In this document: positions 34,754-43,609 of the stretch, in pieces
Layout of the letters: every line of letters starts with the position of its first letter
How positions within the stretch are numbered: the first letter of the stretch is position 1
From: Sphingobacteriia bacterium
GTDB taxonomy: Bacteria > Bacteroidota > Bacteroidia > Bacteroidales > UBA7960
DNA length: 64,000 bases
Direction: 5' to 3'
Assembly: GCA_011390785.1 (NCBI GenBank)
Contig: JAABRR010000023.1
Span: forward strand, 1-64,000
The notes under the pieces: generated by a model
Database searches by the model: none
What the model was told of the DNA's origin: nothing
The model's input: the letters and a program-made list of their open reading frames with translations, nothing else
Made by a program: the position numbers and the translations under genes

Positions 34754-35305
34754 TTATTTCACCCGGTCTGGATTTTGTGTAACAAAAGCCTTCCAGCCAG
34801 AGAGAGTTGGGGATTTTTCTCCTGTTACTCCTTTTTGGAAATGATGACAAACCGCAACCGCCAGTGCATCGGTAATGTCCAGATTTTCGGGTATTTGCTT
34901 CATCGAAAGCATTCCCGCCAAAAGGCCCGCCACCTGCTCTTTTGATGCGCTTCCTTTTCCTGTAATGGACTGTTTTATTTTTCTGGGAGAATACTCAAAA
35001 ACCGGAATATCGCGATAAAGAGCTGCTGCTATGGCAACTCCCTGAGCACGTCCCAACTTTAACATTGATTGTATATTCTTACCATAAAACGGGCTTTCAA
35101 TGGCCAATTCATCCGGATGAAAATGATCAATAGTTCGCAAGGTGGTTTCAAATATTTTTTTCAATTTTAAAGGCTGCCCAGATAGCTTGTCCAACTTTAA
35201 AACATCCATGGCAATAATTTCAATTTTACTACCTTTAACTTCTATAACACCAAGGCCCATATTGTTTGTTCCGGGATCAATACCTAAAATAATTTTTTCT
35301 GTCAC
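34754..35305 (-). CDS. ruvC: Crossover junction endodeoxyribonuclease RuvC
   Basis: A 183-residue Holliday-junction resolvase. Catalytic acids are visible: Asp9 in ILGIDPGTNNMG, the Glu in LAIESPFYGKN, and the Asp pair in NLDITDALAVAVCHH. It cleaves four-way junctions moved by RuvAB. It is transcribed alone, with a TACATTTG site 47 bases upstream on the minus strand. Confidence 0.96.
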   Translation of the reverse strand: MTEKIILGIDPGTNNMGLGVIEVKGSKIEIIAMDVLKLDKLSGQPLKLKKIFETTLRTIDHFHPDELAIESPFYGKNIQSMLKLGRAQGVAIAAALYRDIPVFEYSPRKIKQSITGKGSASKEQVAGLLAGMLSMKQIPENLDITDALAVAVCHHFQKGVTGEKSPTLSGWKAFVTQNPDRVK

Positions 35306-35317
35306 TGTTTATTTTTT

Positions 35318-35539
35318 ATGCATCTGAATACTACTACCCTTGCATTATCAGCAAATGTACATAAAAATTCTCTGCCTTTAATCAGGATCACCATAGCCTT
35401 TGCAGTTGTTTATATATTCTGCGCAATGATTTTAGCGGGTATAAGCGAAATCAATCACTGGGCAGGTAAAATCAGATTAAATTATGGTTACGAAACTATT
35501 TTTCTGCTGGCTTTTCCCTTATTTTATTTAATGTATTAA
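35318..35539 (+). CDS. Doubtful small membrane protein
   Basis: A 73-residue frame with two hydrophobic stretches (ITIAFAVVYIFCAMILAG and IFLLAFPLFYLMY). Against it: its first codons overlap the ruvC promoter on the other strand and it has no recognised family or partner. It could be a genuine short membrane protein of unknown role. Confidence 0.25.
   Translation: MHLNTTTLALSANVHKNSLPLIRITIAFAVVYIFCAMILAGISEINHWAGKIRLNYGYETIFLLAFPLFYLMY
35352..35359 (-). promoter_or_regulatory. -7 promoter element for ruvC
   Basis: Minus-strand TACATTTG fits TAnnTTTG, 47 bases upstream of the ruvC start. Confidence 0.5.
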
Positions 35540-35968
35540 ATGAAAGGTTAAAAAGGGAAAAGATTTCATTCAAGTTAGAATCATTAATCTGGAAACCATA
35601 ATTTTAATAAATTTACGATAGTAAAACTTCAGGATCTATTACTCCCCTTAAAAACAGATGAACCGAACCATGACAATAATATTGACACACATGTGGATGA
35701 TTATAATTCGCAGCATGGCAAAACTTGCAGAATGACTATTGTTGGTGATTTATCCCGTTTTTCGCGGGAGCTCTCTCGCTGAAAAAGCGAGACTAGCTTT
35801 CTGACCGAATTAATAAAATTATAAACAGATGAATTTCCAAAGTGTAAAACAATTCAACAATATTTTGTATCGGCAACAACCTGGGGATAATCAATCCGGG
35901 GATCCCGGGATTAGCTGTTGGGTTAATCGAATTAAACTTTCAGATAAGAAAAACGTATTCTAACAAAA
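35540..35968. other. 429-base gap with hairpin and startless open frame
   Basis: No convincing gene. A frame without ATG is open from 35588 to 35782. A hairpin sits at 35769-35798, and a GC-rich imperfect palindrome at about 35897-35915. Composition shifts from the neighbours around 35750-35800. May be a decayed gene or an extragenic repeat copy. Confidence 0.4.
35769..35798. repeat. Extragenic hairpin
   Basis: TCTCGCT (35774-35780) / AGCGAGA (35786-35792) with a GAAAA loop, extended by an outer AGCT/AGCT pair. It lacks a T-run, so it is not a plain terminator. Confidence 0.5.
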
Positions 35969-37099
35969 ATGATTGATGCCTTAACCATTATACTTATAGT
36001 TTTCAGTTTTCTTTATTTTTTTCTGATTGTAATTTTTACCTGGGGTTGGAATAGAAAACCAGAGAAAAATGACTTATCCTGTAATGAAAAAAAAACTGTT
36101 TCAGTAATAATTGCTGTACGTAACGAAGAAAAAAATCTTCCGGAATTGCTCCATAATATCTCATCGCAAAACTACCATCAAGAGTTAATTGAAGTAATTA
36201 TCTGCGATGATGCATCTGAAGATAACTCAGTGAGTGTAACTGAAAACTTCTCTCTTACAAATAAAAATATCAGAATTATTACAACAGCAAAAGGAGCTTC
36301 AATAGGGAAAAAAGGAGCCTTAAAAGGTGGCTTTAAGGAAGCCAAGGGAGAGATATTGATAACAACTGATGCGGATTGTAATTTAAACCCCAATTGGATC
36401 AGAAGTATTGTAAATGGATTTAACAGCAGCTACCAACCCAAATTTATAATTGGCCCTGTATTAATTGATTACAAAGATAACAGCATCTTTTCACGTTTTC
36501 AGGCACTGGAGTTTATAAGTCTGCAGGGAAGTACTGGTGGTGCGTCAAATATTGGCTTTCCAATTATGTGCAACGGTGCCAATCTTGCCATTACCAGGGA
36601 AACATGGCTCCAAGCTGAAAATACATTAAAGGGAAGTAGATATAAATCTGGAGATGATATTTTTCTGTTACAGGCCATCAAAAAAATATGCCCTGACAAA
36701 ATCCTGTTTCTGAAAAACCAGGAATCTGTAGTTACGACCAAGCCATCAGAAAAACTAACGGAGTTTCTCAGTCAACGTATGCGTTGGGCAGGGAAATCGT
36801 TGGGATACTCAGATTTTTTTAGTCTTTTTACGGGAGCTTTAATTGGCGGATACAATCTAACACTTTTGGTTTGGATCATAAAACACTTTGTATCTGCCCA
36901 GCCCATGACCGCTCTGGCTTTTGTTGGCATAAAAATGATTATTGATTTTCCATTAATGCTTCAAACATCAATATTTTTTAAATCAAGGAGACTCATGTCC
37001 CTGTATCCGCTTCTTTCTTTAATTTATCCCTTTTACGTGAGTATAACCCTTTTTAGCAGCATTTTCATTCCTAACAAATGGAAAAAGAGAGCCATTTAG
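35969..37099 (+). CDS. Membrane glycosyltransferase family 2
   Basis: A 376-residue GT2 enzyme with an N-terminal helix (about 5-25), a GT-A domain and two to three C-terminal membrane helices. Motifs: SVIIAVRNEEKNL, ICDDASEDNS (nucleotide-binding Asp pair), TTDADCNLNPNW (DxD-like), and QRMRWAGK, the Q-x-x-RW motif of processive GT2s. Such enzymes add sugars to lipid or polysaccharide carriers at the inner membrane. Donor and acceptor are not evident. It stands alone and its end lies 18 bases from the convergent MerR gene. Confidence 0.9.
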   Translation: MIDALTIILIVFSFLYFFLIVIFTWGWNRKPEKNDLSCNEKKTVSVIIAVRNEEKNLPELLHNISSQNYHQELIEVIICDDASEDNSVSVTENFSLTNKNIRIITTAKGASIGKKGALKGGFKEAKGEILITTDADCNLNPNWIRSIVNGFNSSYQPKFIIGPVLIDYKDNSIFSRFQALEFISLQGSTGGASNIGFPIMCNGANLAITRETWLQAENTLKGSRYKSGDDIFLLQAIKKICPDKILFLKNQESVVTTKPSEKLTEFLSQRMRWAGKSLGYSDFFSLFTGALIGGYNLTLLVWIIKHFVSAQPMTALAFVGIKMIIDFPLMLQTSIFFKSRRLMSLYPLLSLIYPFYVSITLFSSIFIPNKWKKRAI

Positions 37100-37117
37100 C
37101 GCTCTTAAAAATAAAAA

Positions 37118-37462
37118 TCAGGGATTTTCCAAATGTTTTTTAACCCCAAGAAGAAAACTTTCCATCTTCTGTAAAGATTTTATGATCTCAAACTCTTTGA
37201 GACTATCATCAGGATTGGATTTCAACTTTTCGCTGGCTCCTTTTAAGGTATATCCTCTATCCTTTACCAGGTTATAAATAAGATGAAAATTATCCACATC
37301 CTTTTGAGTAAAGAGCCGGTTTCCCTTTTTATTTTTTTTAGGTTGAATAATATCAAATTCCCTTTCCCAAAATCTAATAAGAGAAGTATTTACCCTAAAC
37401 ATATCTGCTACTTCTCCGATGGTATAGTATATACGACCTATGTTATCATCCTTTTTATCCAT
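37118..37462 (-). CDS. MerR-family transcriptional regulator
   Basis: A 114-residue DNA-binding protein: N-terminal winged helix-turn-helix (YYTIGEVADMFRVNTSLIRFWEREF, then GNRLFTQKDV), followed by a helix that would form the dimer coiled coil. There is no long effector domain and no Cys cluster for metal sensing. This short MerR next to an M23 peptidase and alaS is a common gene order in Bacteroidota. Its targets are unknown. Confidence 0.9.
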   Translation of the reverse strand: MDKKDDNIGRIYYTIGEVADMFRVNTSLIRFWEREFDIIQPKKNKKGNRLFTQKDVDNFHLIYNLVKDRGYTLKGASEKLKSNPDDSLKEFEIIKSLQKMESFLLGVKKHLENP

Positions 37463-37534
37463 GGTAAACTTATCACATATTTATCCAATCAAGAAACATT
37501 TTGTAAAATTAAAAAAAACAACCGATTTATTATG

Positions 37535-37567
37535 AAAAAAGGCCATCCACAAACAATGGAGGCCTTT
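37535..37567 (-). terminator. Rho-independent terminator after the M23 peptidase gene
   Basis: Stem of 7 + 4 bp with one bulge (arms 37538-37549 and 37557-37567) and a 7-base loop; on the minus strand it is followed by six T. It lies about 25 bases beyond the stop at 37593. Confidence 0.8.
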
Positions 37568-37592
37568 CACATTTTTCGATCAATAAAAAATC

Positions 37593-38561
37593 TTATGACA
37601 GAGATTGGTTAACTCTTGAAGCTACTTCAATAATATATTCAAATTCTTTCGGAGACAAATCGTTAAAGAAATAATTAACCGGATTTACAGTTCGGTCATT
37701 TTTTCTTACCTCATAATGAAGATGAGGTGCAGTAGATACACCAGTATTTCCAACGTAACCAATAATCTCACCCCGGGTTATCGTTTGCCCTTTCCTAACA
37801 TTAAACCTGCTAAGATGAGCATACAGGGTGGTATAACCATAACCATGATCAACAATCACCATCATACCATAGCCATGCCGGCTTCTTTCAACTGTTTTAA
37901 CCACACCGTTGCCAGGAGAGTATACCGGAGTACCTGTTGGAGCGGTAAAATCAACACCTGCATGCATACGCAGGGTTTTATAGATTGGATGAATTCTCAT
38001 ACCATATCCGGATACCAAACGCTGCGTACCTCTTTCAATTGGCATTATGGCAGGAATACTGGCAAGCATATCAGCTTTGTCTTTTGCCATATTAAATACT
38101 TCATCAAAAGAAACCGACTGAACATACAATTGCCTTGATATTTTGTCAATCCGCTGCATTGTAGCTGTAATTACGGCGCTGTTATTAAACCCTTCAAACT
38201 GTTCATAACGATCAGTTCCACCAAAAGCAGCATCTCTTTGTACTGCAGACATGGGCTCAGCTTCAAATATTACCCTGTAAATCTGATCATCACGATGTTG
38301 AAGATCTTCCAAAACCGATGACAGCATATCAAGTTTATCATTTACAACCTGGTAATTAAGTTGATATTGATCAATCTCCCGTCGCAACATTTTTTCCTTT
38401 GGCGAATCGAAGAATGTGTAACCAATACTAAGAACTAATACCGAGAAAACCATTCCCGCCAAAACTATTCTAAGAAATCTTTTGGATTTTTCCCAGAGTG
38501 TCTCTCTTACAGGCTCTACAGCAAGAGATTTGGTATTAAACTGGTACTTAATTTTCGACAT
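37593..38561 (-). CDS. M23 (LytM) family zinc metallopeptidase, membrane anchored
   Basis: A 322-residue peptidoglycan endopeptidase. Residues about 27-50 form one membrane helix (RIVLAGMVFSVLVLSIGYTFF), residues 55-100 a likely coiled coil, and the C-terminal third is the M23 domain with zinc ligands in HAGVDF and HLHYEV. The active site is therefore periplasmic, cutting cell-wall crosslinks during growth. Both MerR and this gene point away from alaS. A promoter of the TAnnTTTG form lies at 38676-38669 and a terminator at 37535-37567, so it is probably a single-gene unit. Confidence 0.93.
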   Translation of the reverse strand: MSKIKYQFNTKSLAVEPVRETLWEKSKRFLRIVLAGMVFSVLVLSIGYTFFDSPKEKMLRREIDQYQLNYQVVNDKLDMLSSVLEDLQHRDDQIYRVIFEAEPMSAVQRDAAFGGTDRYEQFEGFNNSAVITATMQRIDKISRQLYVQSVSFDEVFNMAKDKADMLASIPAIMPIERGTQRLVSGYGMRIHPIYKTLRMHAGVDFTAPTGTPVYSPGNGVVKTVERSRHGYGMMVIVDHGYGYTTLYAHLSRFNVRKGQTITRGEIIGYVGNTGVSTAPHLHYEVRKNDRTVNPVNYFFNDLSPKEFEYIIEVASRVNQSLS

Positions 38562-38668
38562 ATCTGAAATAAAAGCTTTAACTCTTTAACGGCAAGCAAC
38601 CGATTTGGGTAGTTATTTACTTATAACGCCTGACCATTTAATTTACGTGGATAACAAGTAATTAGTTA

Positions 38669-38676
38669 CAAAACTA
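38669..38676 (-). promoter_or_regulatory. -7 promoter element for the M23 peptidase gene
   Basis: Minus-strand TAGTTTTG fits TAnnTTTG; leader about 100 bases. It stands back to back with the alaS element. Confidence 0.45.
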
Positions 38677-38689
38677 AATAAAATTAATT

Positions 38690-38697
38690 TAATTTTG
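38690..38697 (+). promoter_or_regulatory. -7 promoter element for alaS
   Basis: TAATTTTG fits TAnnTTTG, 56 bases upstream of the ATG at 38753. Confidence 0.5.
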
Positions 38698-38752
38698 TCA
38701 GTGATTTTACTAAAAAAAATATTACAAAACACCTAAAAACTTCTCAGTTTCA

Positions 38753-41368
38753 ATGAATTCCAATCAGATAAGAAACACCTTTCTCAGCTACTTCGAATCA
38801 AAAAGCCATTTTATAGAACATTCTGCGCCAATTGTCGTAAAAAATGACCCCACATTAATGTTTACAAATGCTGGAATGAACCAGTTTAAGGATATCTTTT
38901 TGGGTAATTCTCCGGAAAAACATTTACGGGTAGCCAATACACAAAAATGCCTGAGAGTTTCGGGAAAACATAACGACCTCGAAGAAGTTGGCCATGATTC
39001 CTATCATCATACCATGTTTGAAATGCTTGGAAACTGGAGTTTTGGCGATTATTTTAAAAAAGAAGCTATAGATTGGGCGTGGGAATTACTTACTGATGTT
39101 TACGGAATCGAAAAAGATGATCTCTACGTAACTGTTTTTGGTGGAGATAAAATGGATGGACTGGATGCCGATAATGAAGCAAAAGATTTCTGGAAAAACC
39201 ACATTGCCGAAGATAGGATTCTTTTTGGTTCCAAAAAAGACAATTTTTGGGAAATGGGAGATACCGGCCCTTGCGGCCCTTGTTCTGAGATTCATGTTGA
39301 CATAAGGCCTGCCGAAGAAAAAAAAACTACACCCGGACATGAACTGATAAACAAAGATCACCCTTTGGTAATCGAAATATGGAACCTGGTGTTTATTCAA
39401 TACAACCGTACTGCCAATGGAAATCTAAATCCCTTAAAGGCCAAACATGTTGATACCGGAATGGGATTTGAACGACTTTGCATGGTATTGCAGGGGAAAA
39501 AATCTAATTATGACACCGATGTTTTTCAGCCTTACATTCAAAAATTGTGCGAGATTACAGGTAAAACATACGGAGACAATCAACAGGCAGACATTGCTAT
39601 GAGGGTAATAAGTGATCACCTGAGAGCTGTGGCGTTTGCCATTGCAGATGGAGAGTTGCCTTCCAATAACAAGGCCGGATATGTAATCCGCAGGATTTTG
39701 CGCAGAGCCGTAAGATATGGCTACACTTTCCTCGACATCAGAGACCCCTTTGTTAATCAACTGGTTCCTATATTAGCTGAGCAGCTGGGTCCATCTTTTC
39801 CTGAGCTAACCGCTCAGCAAGATATCATTACCAGAGTGATAAACGAAGAAGAGAGCACCTTTTTAAAAACCCTGGCTATGGGCATACAAAAATTTGAAAA
39901 CCATATTCAGGCTCATCCTAATGAGAAGATCATTGACGGTGAGTTTTCCTTTGAACTATTTGACACTTACGGTTTTCCAATTGATCTTACCCAATTAATG
40001 GCCAGGGAAAAAGGCCTTGGAGTTGATATGAAAGGGTTTGAAAAAGGGATGAAAAAGCAAAAAGAACGCAGCCGCGTAGCTGCTGTGATTGCCACTGATG
40101 ACTGGGTAGAACTTCAACCTGGCAGTTCCGAAACTGTTTTTCTGGGCTATAAAAACCTTCAGGCGCAGGTAAAACCAATTAAGTATAGAAGAGTAACATC
40201 CAAAGGAAAAACTTTTTATCAGCTGGTATTGGATAAAACTCCCTTTTACGCTGAATCTGGCGGACAGGTTGGCGACAGAGGCACCCTTGAATCAGAAGGG
40301 ATTACCTTACAGGTAACAGATACTCAAAAGGAAAATAATCTTTCTATCCATCTTCTCAATAAAATTCCGGATCAATGGCCATCTTCCTTTATTGCAACAG
40401 TTGATGCTGACAAACGAAAACTAACAGAAAACAACCACAGTGCAACACATCTGCTGCATGCAGCTCTAAGAAAAGTACTCGGCACGCATGTGCAACAAAA
40501 AGGTTCGTTGGTGAATGAAGAGAGACTTCGCTTCGATTTCTCCCATTTCGCCAGAGTAACCCCCGAAGAAATTGCCCAAATAGAAAATATTGTAAACGAA
40601 AGGATCCGATCCAACATCGAGCAACAGGAGCATTTGGATATGAGCATGGATCAGGCTCGCGAAATGGGCGCCATGGCATTGTTTGGCGAAAAATATGGAG
40701 ATAAGGTACGTGTTATTTCCTTTGATCAGGAATATTCAACAGAACTTTGCGGAGGAACACATGTTGGAGCTACAGGGCAGATTGGTTTATTTAAAATCAT
40801 CTCTGAAGGAGCTATTGCTGCCGGAATAAGGAGAATTGAAGCCATTACAGGTAAACTTGCCGAAGATTTTGTAGATGATAAAATCGGCACGCTAAACCAG
40901 GCTCGTGAAATTCTTAAAAACCCAAAAGATATTATTAAAGCCATCGAGCAACTTCAAAACGAAAACGATAAACTCAACAAGCAATTACAGGAAGCACAAA
41001 AATCTCAGGCCAGGAATCTGGTTGATGAACTGGCCAAAAAAGCAGTATTGATTAATGGGATTAATTTCATAGCGGTTAAACTAAGTGTTTCCGGCGATTT
41101 GGCAAAAGATCTGGCGTTTGAACTGAAGAAGCAGGTCAACGATCTTTTTGCTGTTATTGCCCATCTGCATGAAGGCAAACCGGGTATTACCATTATCATT
41201 TCAGAAAATTTGACCAAAAACAAAGGCCTTCATGCCGGCAATATTATACGTGAATTGGCGAAGGAGATTCAGGGAGGTGGCGGAGGCCAGCCCCATTTTG
41301 CCACTGCCGGAGGAAAAAATCCGGATGGGCTGGAAAAAGTGATTACCAAAGCTAAAAACTATCTTTAA
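38753..41368 (+). CDS. alaS: Alanyl-tRNA synthetase
   Basis: A full-length 871-residue AlaRS: class II aminoacylation domain (motif 1 region with DPTLMFTNAGMNQFKD, motif 2 and the GDTGPCGPCSEIHVD stretch), tRNA-recognition domain, the editing domain with HSATHLLHAAL and CGGTHVGATGQIG (zinc-binding His/Cys), and the C-terminal coiled coil and C-Ala domain ending GGGGGQPHFATAGGKNPDGL. It charges tRNA(Ala) and edits Ser- and Gly-tRNA(Ala). It may be co-transcribed with the MFS gene 24 bases downstream. Confidence 0.98.
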   Translation: MNSNQIRNTFLSYFESKSHFIEHSAPIVVKNDPTLMFTNAGMNQFKDIFLGNSPEKHLRVANTQKCLRVSGKHNDLEEVGHDSYHHTMFEMLGNWSFGDYFKKEAIDWAWELLTDVYGIEKDDLYVTVFGGDKMDGLDADNEAKDFWKNHIAEDRILFGSKKDNFWEMGDTGPCGPCSEIHVDIRPAEEKKTTPGHELINKDHPLVIEIWNLVFIQYNRTANGNLNPLKAKHVDTGMGFERLCMVLQGKKSNYDTDVFQPYIQKLCEITGKTYGDNQQADIAMRVISDHLRAVAFAIADGELPSNNKAGYVIRRILRRAVRYGYTFLDIRDPFVNQLVPILAEQLGPSFPELTAQQDIITRVINEEESTFLKTLAMGIQKFENHIQAHPNEKIIDGEFSFELFDTYGFPIDLTQLMAREKGLGVDMKGFEKGMKKQKERSRVAAVIATDDWVELQPGSSETVFLGYKNLQAQVKPIKYRRVTSKGKTFYQLVLDKTPFYAESGGQVGDRGTLESEGITLQVTDTQKENNLSIHLLNKIPDQWPSSFIATVDADKRKLTENNHSATHLLHAALRKVLGTHVQQKGSLVNEERLRFDFSHFARVTPEEIAQIENIVNERIRSNIEQQEHLDMSMDQAREMGAMALFGEKYGDKVRVISFDQEYSTELCGGTHVGATGQIGLFKIISEGAIAAGIRRIEAITGKLAEDFVDDKIGTLNQAREILKNPKDIIKAIEQLQNENDKLNKQLQEAQKSQARNLVDELAKKAVLINGINFIAVKLSVSGDLAKDLAFELKKQVNDLFAVIAHLHEGKPGITIIISENLTKNKGLHAGNIIRELAKEIQGGGGGQPHFATAGGKNPDGLEKVITKAKNYL

Positions 41369-41392
41369 CAAATATTTACCAAAATCCGAAAC

Positions 41393-42775
41393 ATGAACGT
41401 AAAAAAAATGATTAACGACTCACCCGCTGCCCGCTGGGGAATTATGCTATTGGTGAGTTTGGCCATGGCAACCAATTACTATTTTTATGATGCTCTTTCG
41501 CCATTAAAAGACCTAATGCATACCAAACTGGGATTTTCATCATCTGATTATGGCCTTTTTATGGGTGCCTATTCATGGCCCAACGTATTCCTTGCTATGG
41601 CTGTTGTTGGAGGTATTATTCTGGATAAAATAGGAATCCGAATAACCGGGTCTTTTTTCATTCTGCTTCAGGTGCTAGGCGCTGCCATAACAGCCTATGG
41701 GACAACAGATTATTATATTAATGGTGGCGTTGGTTATCAATTCATGGAATCTTTTTTGCCTTCCTGGTCACCAATCCTGAAAATGACCACCCTGGGATTT
41801 TTCATTTTCGGCTTGGGAGCAGAAACAGCTATTGTAGTTATTTCAAAAGTGATTGTAAAATGGTTTAAGGGTAAAGAACTTGCCCTGGCATTAGGGTTAA
41901 ACCTTGCCATCGGCCGTTTAGGAATGGCTGCAGCATTGATTATTTCACCAAGATTGGTAGGAGAATCGAATCTTTCTCTGCCTATTTGGTTTAGCACTAT
42001 ACTTCTGGGAATTGGCTTTTTGGCCTTTTTGGTTTATATTATTTATGATATAAAATTCGATCAACAATTAAACACCCGGGAAAGTCTGCTTGATGAGACA
42101 GAAGAGTTTAGATTGTCAGATATAACAAAATTAATTACAACCCGCTCTTTTGTTTATATTACAATGCTTTGTGTTCTTTTCTACTCTGCAGTTTTCCCAT
42201 TCGTAAAATTTGCCCCAGATCTTATGACCAATAAATTTGGCGTTTCGCGAGAACTGGCTGGAACCATCACATCCGTTTTACCCTTTGGCACACTCATCTT
42301 TACCCCGTTATTTGCCTGGATATGCGATTTTAAGGGAAAATCTGCCACATTAATGATCTATGGGTCGCTGCTACTTGTAATCGTACATTTGATGTTCGCC
42401 TTTACCAACATCACCCCCTATATTCCCATTTTTATTCTTGGTGTTGCATTTTCTTTGGTACCTGCCGCAATGTGGCCATCAGTAGCAAAAATTGTTGAAA
42501 CCAACAAAATTGGCACTGCTTATGGGTTAATGTTTACCATTCAGAATATCGGATTAATGATATTTCCGATGCTAATTGGTTATGTTCTTGATGCATCTAA
42601 CCCCGGTGTGGCAGAAACATTGGCATCAGGAGAATCTGCTGTTTATAACTATACAAATCCTACAATTATGTTGGCAGGATTGGGTCTTTTGGGTGTATTG
42701 TTTGCGTTCCTTTTAAAACATGATGACAAAACATCTGGCTACGGCTTAGAACTTCCAAATAAAGTAAATGAGTAA
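41393..42775 (+). CDS. MFS transporter
   Basis: A 460-residue Major Facilitator with about 12 helices. Loop 2-3 reads GGIILDKIGIR, the MFS motif A, and the loop 8-9 equivalent reads AWICDFKGK. The N-terminal AMATNYYFYDALSPLKDLM and SSSDYGLFMGAYSWPNVF patterns recall the MFSD1-like group, whose studied animal member carries dipeptides; this is a loose resemblance. Substrate unknown. It follows alaS closely and is closed by a terminator at 42820-42851. Confidence 0.85.
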   Translation: MNVKKMINDSPAARWGIMLLVSLAMATNYYFYDALSPLKDLMHTKLGFSSSDYGLFMGAYSWPNVFLAMAVVGGIILDKIGIRITGSFFILLQVLGAAITAYGTTDYYINGGVGYQFMESFLPSWSPILKMTTLGFFIFGLGAETAIVVISKVIVKWFKGKELALALGLNLAIGRLGMAAALIISPRLVGESNLSLPIWFSTILLGIGFLAFLVYIIYDIKFDQQLNTRESLLDETEEFRLSDITKLITTRSFVYITMLCVLFYSAVFPFVKFAPDLMTNKFGVSRELAGTITSVLPFGTLIFTPLFAWICDFKGKSATLMIYGSLLLVIVHLMFAFTNITPYIPIFILGVAFSLVPAAMWPSVAKIVETNKIGTAYGLMFTIQNIGLMIFPMLIGYVLDASNPGVAETLASGESAVYNYTNPTIMLAGLGLLGVLFAFLLKHDDKTSGYGLELPNKVNE

Positions 42776-42819
42776 AGCATTAAACCAAAAAATCAGTTTT
42801 TTCAAATAACAAATCCTTC

Positions 42820-42851
42820 GCCCTATGAAATAACGCATGGGGCGTTTTTTA
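42820..42851 (+). terminator. Rho-independent terminator after the alaS/MFS unit
   Basis: Stem CGCCCTATG (42820-42828) / CATGGGGCG (42837-42845) with one T-G pair, 8-base loop, six T. Confidence 0.85.
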
Positions 42852-43032
42852 TCAGATTTCTTTTTTCCCCCTTAATTAGCCCGTCTGTGTGTAAAGAGGC
42901 ATTAACCTGGTTAATTCAGGAAAAAACAAAATTATCAGAGAAATTATTTGTCAGGAAAAGGTTGATGGCCTAGACTAATCTAAAAAGCAAACCTTTTTCG
43001 ATTAGCCGTGTTAATAGTAACTAAAAAAAGTC

Positions 43033-43058
43033 AGTTAAGATAGGAATTAATCTTAACT
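43033..43058. repeat. Perfect hairpin upstream of the men operon
   Basis: AGTTAAGAT (43033-43041) / ATCTTAACT (43050-43058), 8-base loop, no T-run. Could be an operator or leader structure for the genes from 43195. Confidence 0.45.
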
Positions 43059-43194
43059 TCCATTATTGTTATATCATACCGGTAATTGGCTGTAAATAAC
43101 TAATTTTATGGTTTTTGAATGTGTTTTTCAAAACATTAACCCATATCCAACAAACTTAAATTTCTGATTATTTTTATAACACCATAGAAATTAA

Positions 43195-43602
43195 ATGAAG
43201 ACCATAGCTGACTTAAATAAACTTTGTGAAAATTCACTGATTGACCACCTGGGTATTGAATTTACTGAAGCAGGAGAAAATTTTTTAAAAGCTCGCATGC
43301 CCGTTGACAACAGGACCAAACAACCCATGGGCATTTTACATGGAGGTGCAAGTTTAGCATTGGCAGAAACCGTAGGAAGTGCTGCATCCATTGCCATGGT
43401 TGATCTCTCAAAATATTCTGTTGTGGGTATGCAATTGACCGCCAGTCATATCGGACAAGCCACACAGGGTTTCGTTTATGCATTGGCAACCCTGGTACAC
43501 AAAGGCACACGCACCCATTTGTGGGATGTATTGATAACCAATGACGAAGGAAGAAAAATATCTGCCTGCCGATTAACTAACATGATTTTGGAAAAGCCCT
43601 GA
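43195..43602 (+). CDS. menI: Hotdog-fold thioesterase, likely 1,4-dihydroxy-2-naphthoyl-CoA hydrolase
   Basis: A 135-residue PaaI-type hotdog thioesterase. The signature is QPMGILHGGASLALAETVGS, with the Glu of LAET as expected catalytic acid, preceded by LGIEFTEAGENFLKARMPV. Position as first gene of the menaquinone cluster suggests it hydrolyses DHNA-CoA made by MenB to free 1,4-dihydroxy-2-naphthoate before prenylation. The name rests on context; many PaaI-type thioesterases look alike. MenF begins 7 bases after its stop. Confidence 0.85.
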   Translation: MKTIADLNKLCENSLIDHLGIEFTEAGENFLKARMPVDNRTKQPMGILHGGASLALAETVGSAASIAMVDLSKYSVVGMQLTASHIGQATQGFVYALATLVHKGTRTHLWDVLITNDEGRKISACRLTNMILEKP

Positions 43603-43609
43603 TCGACCC

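Larger units (their letters stand above)
42776..43194. other. Gap before the men operon, 419 bases
   Basis: Contains the terminator at 42820-42851 and a hairpin at 43033-43058. AT-rich otherwise; no credible gene and no strict TAnnTTTG site seen for the men operon. Confidence 0.5.
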
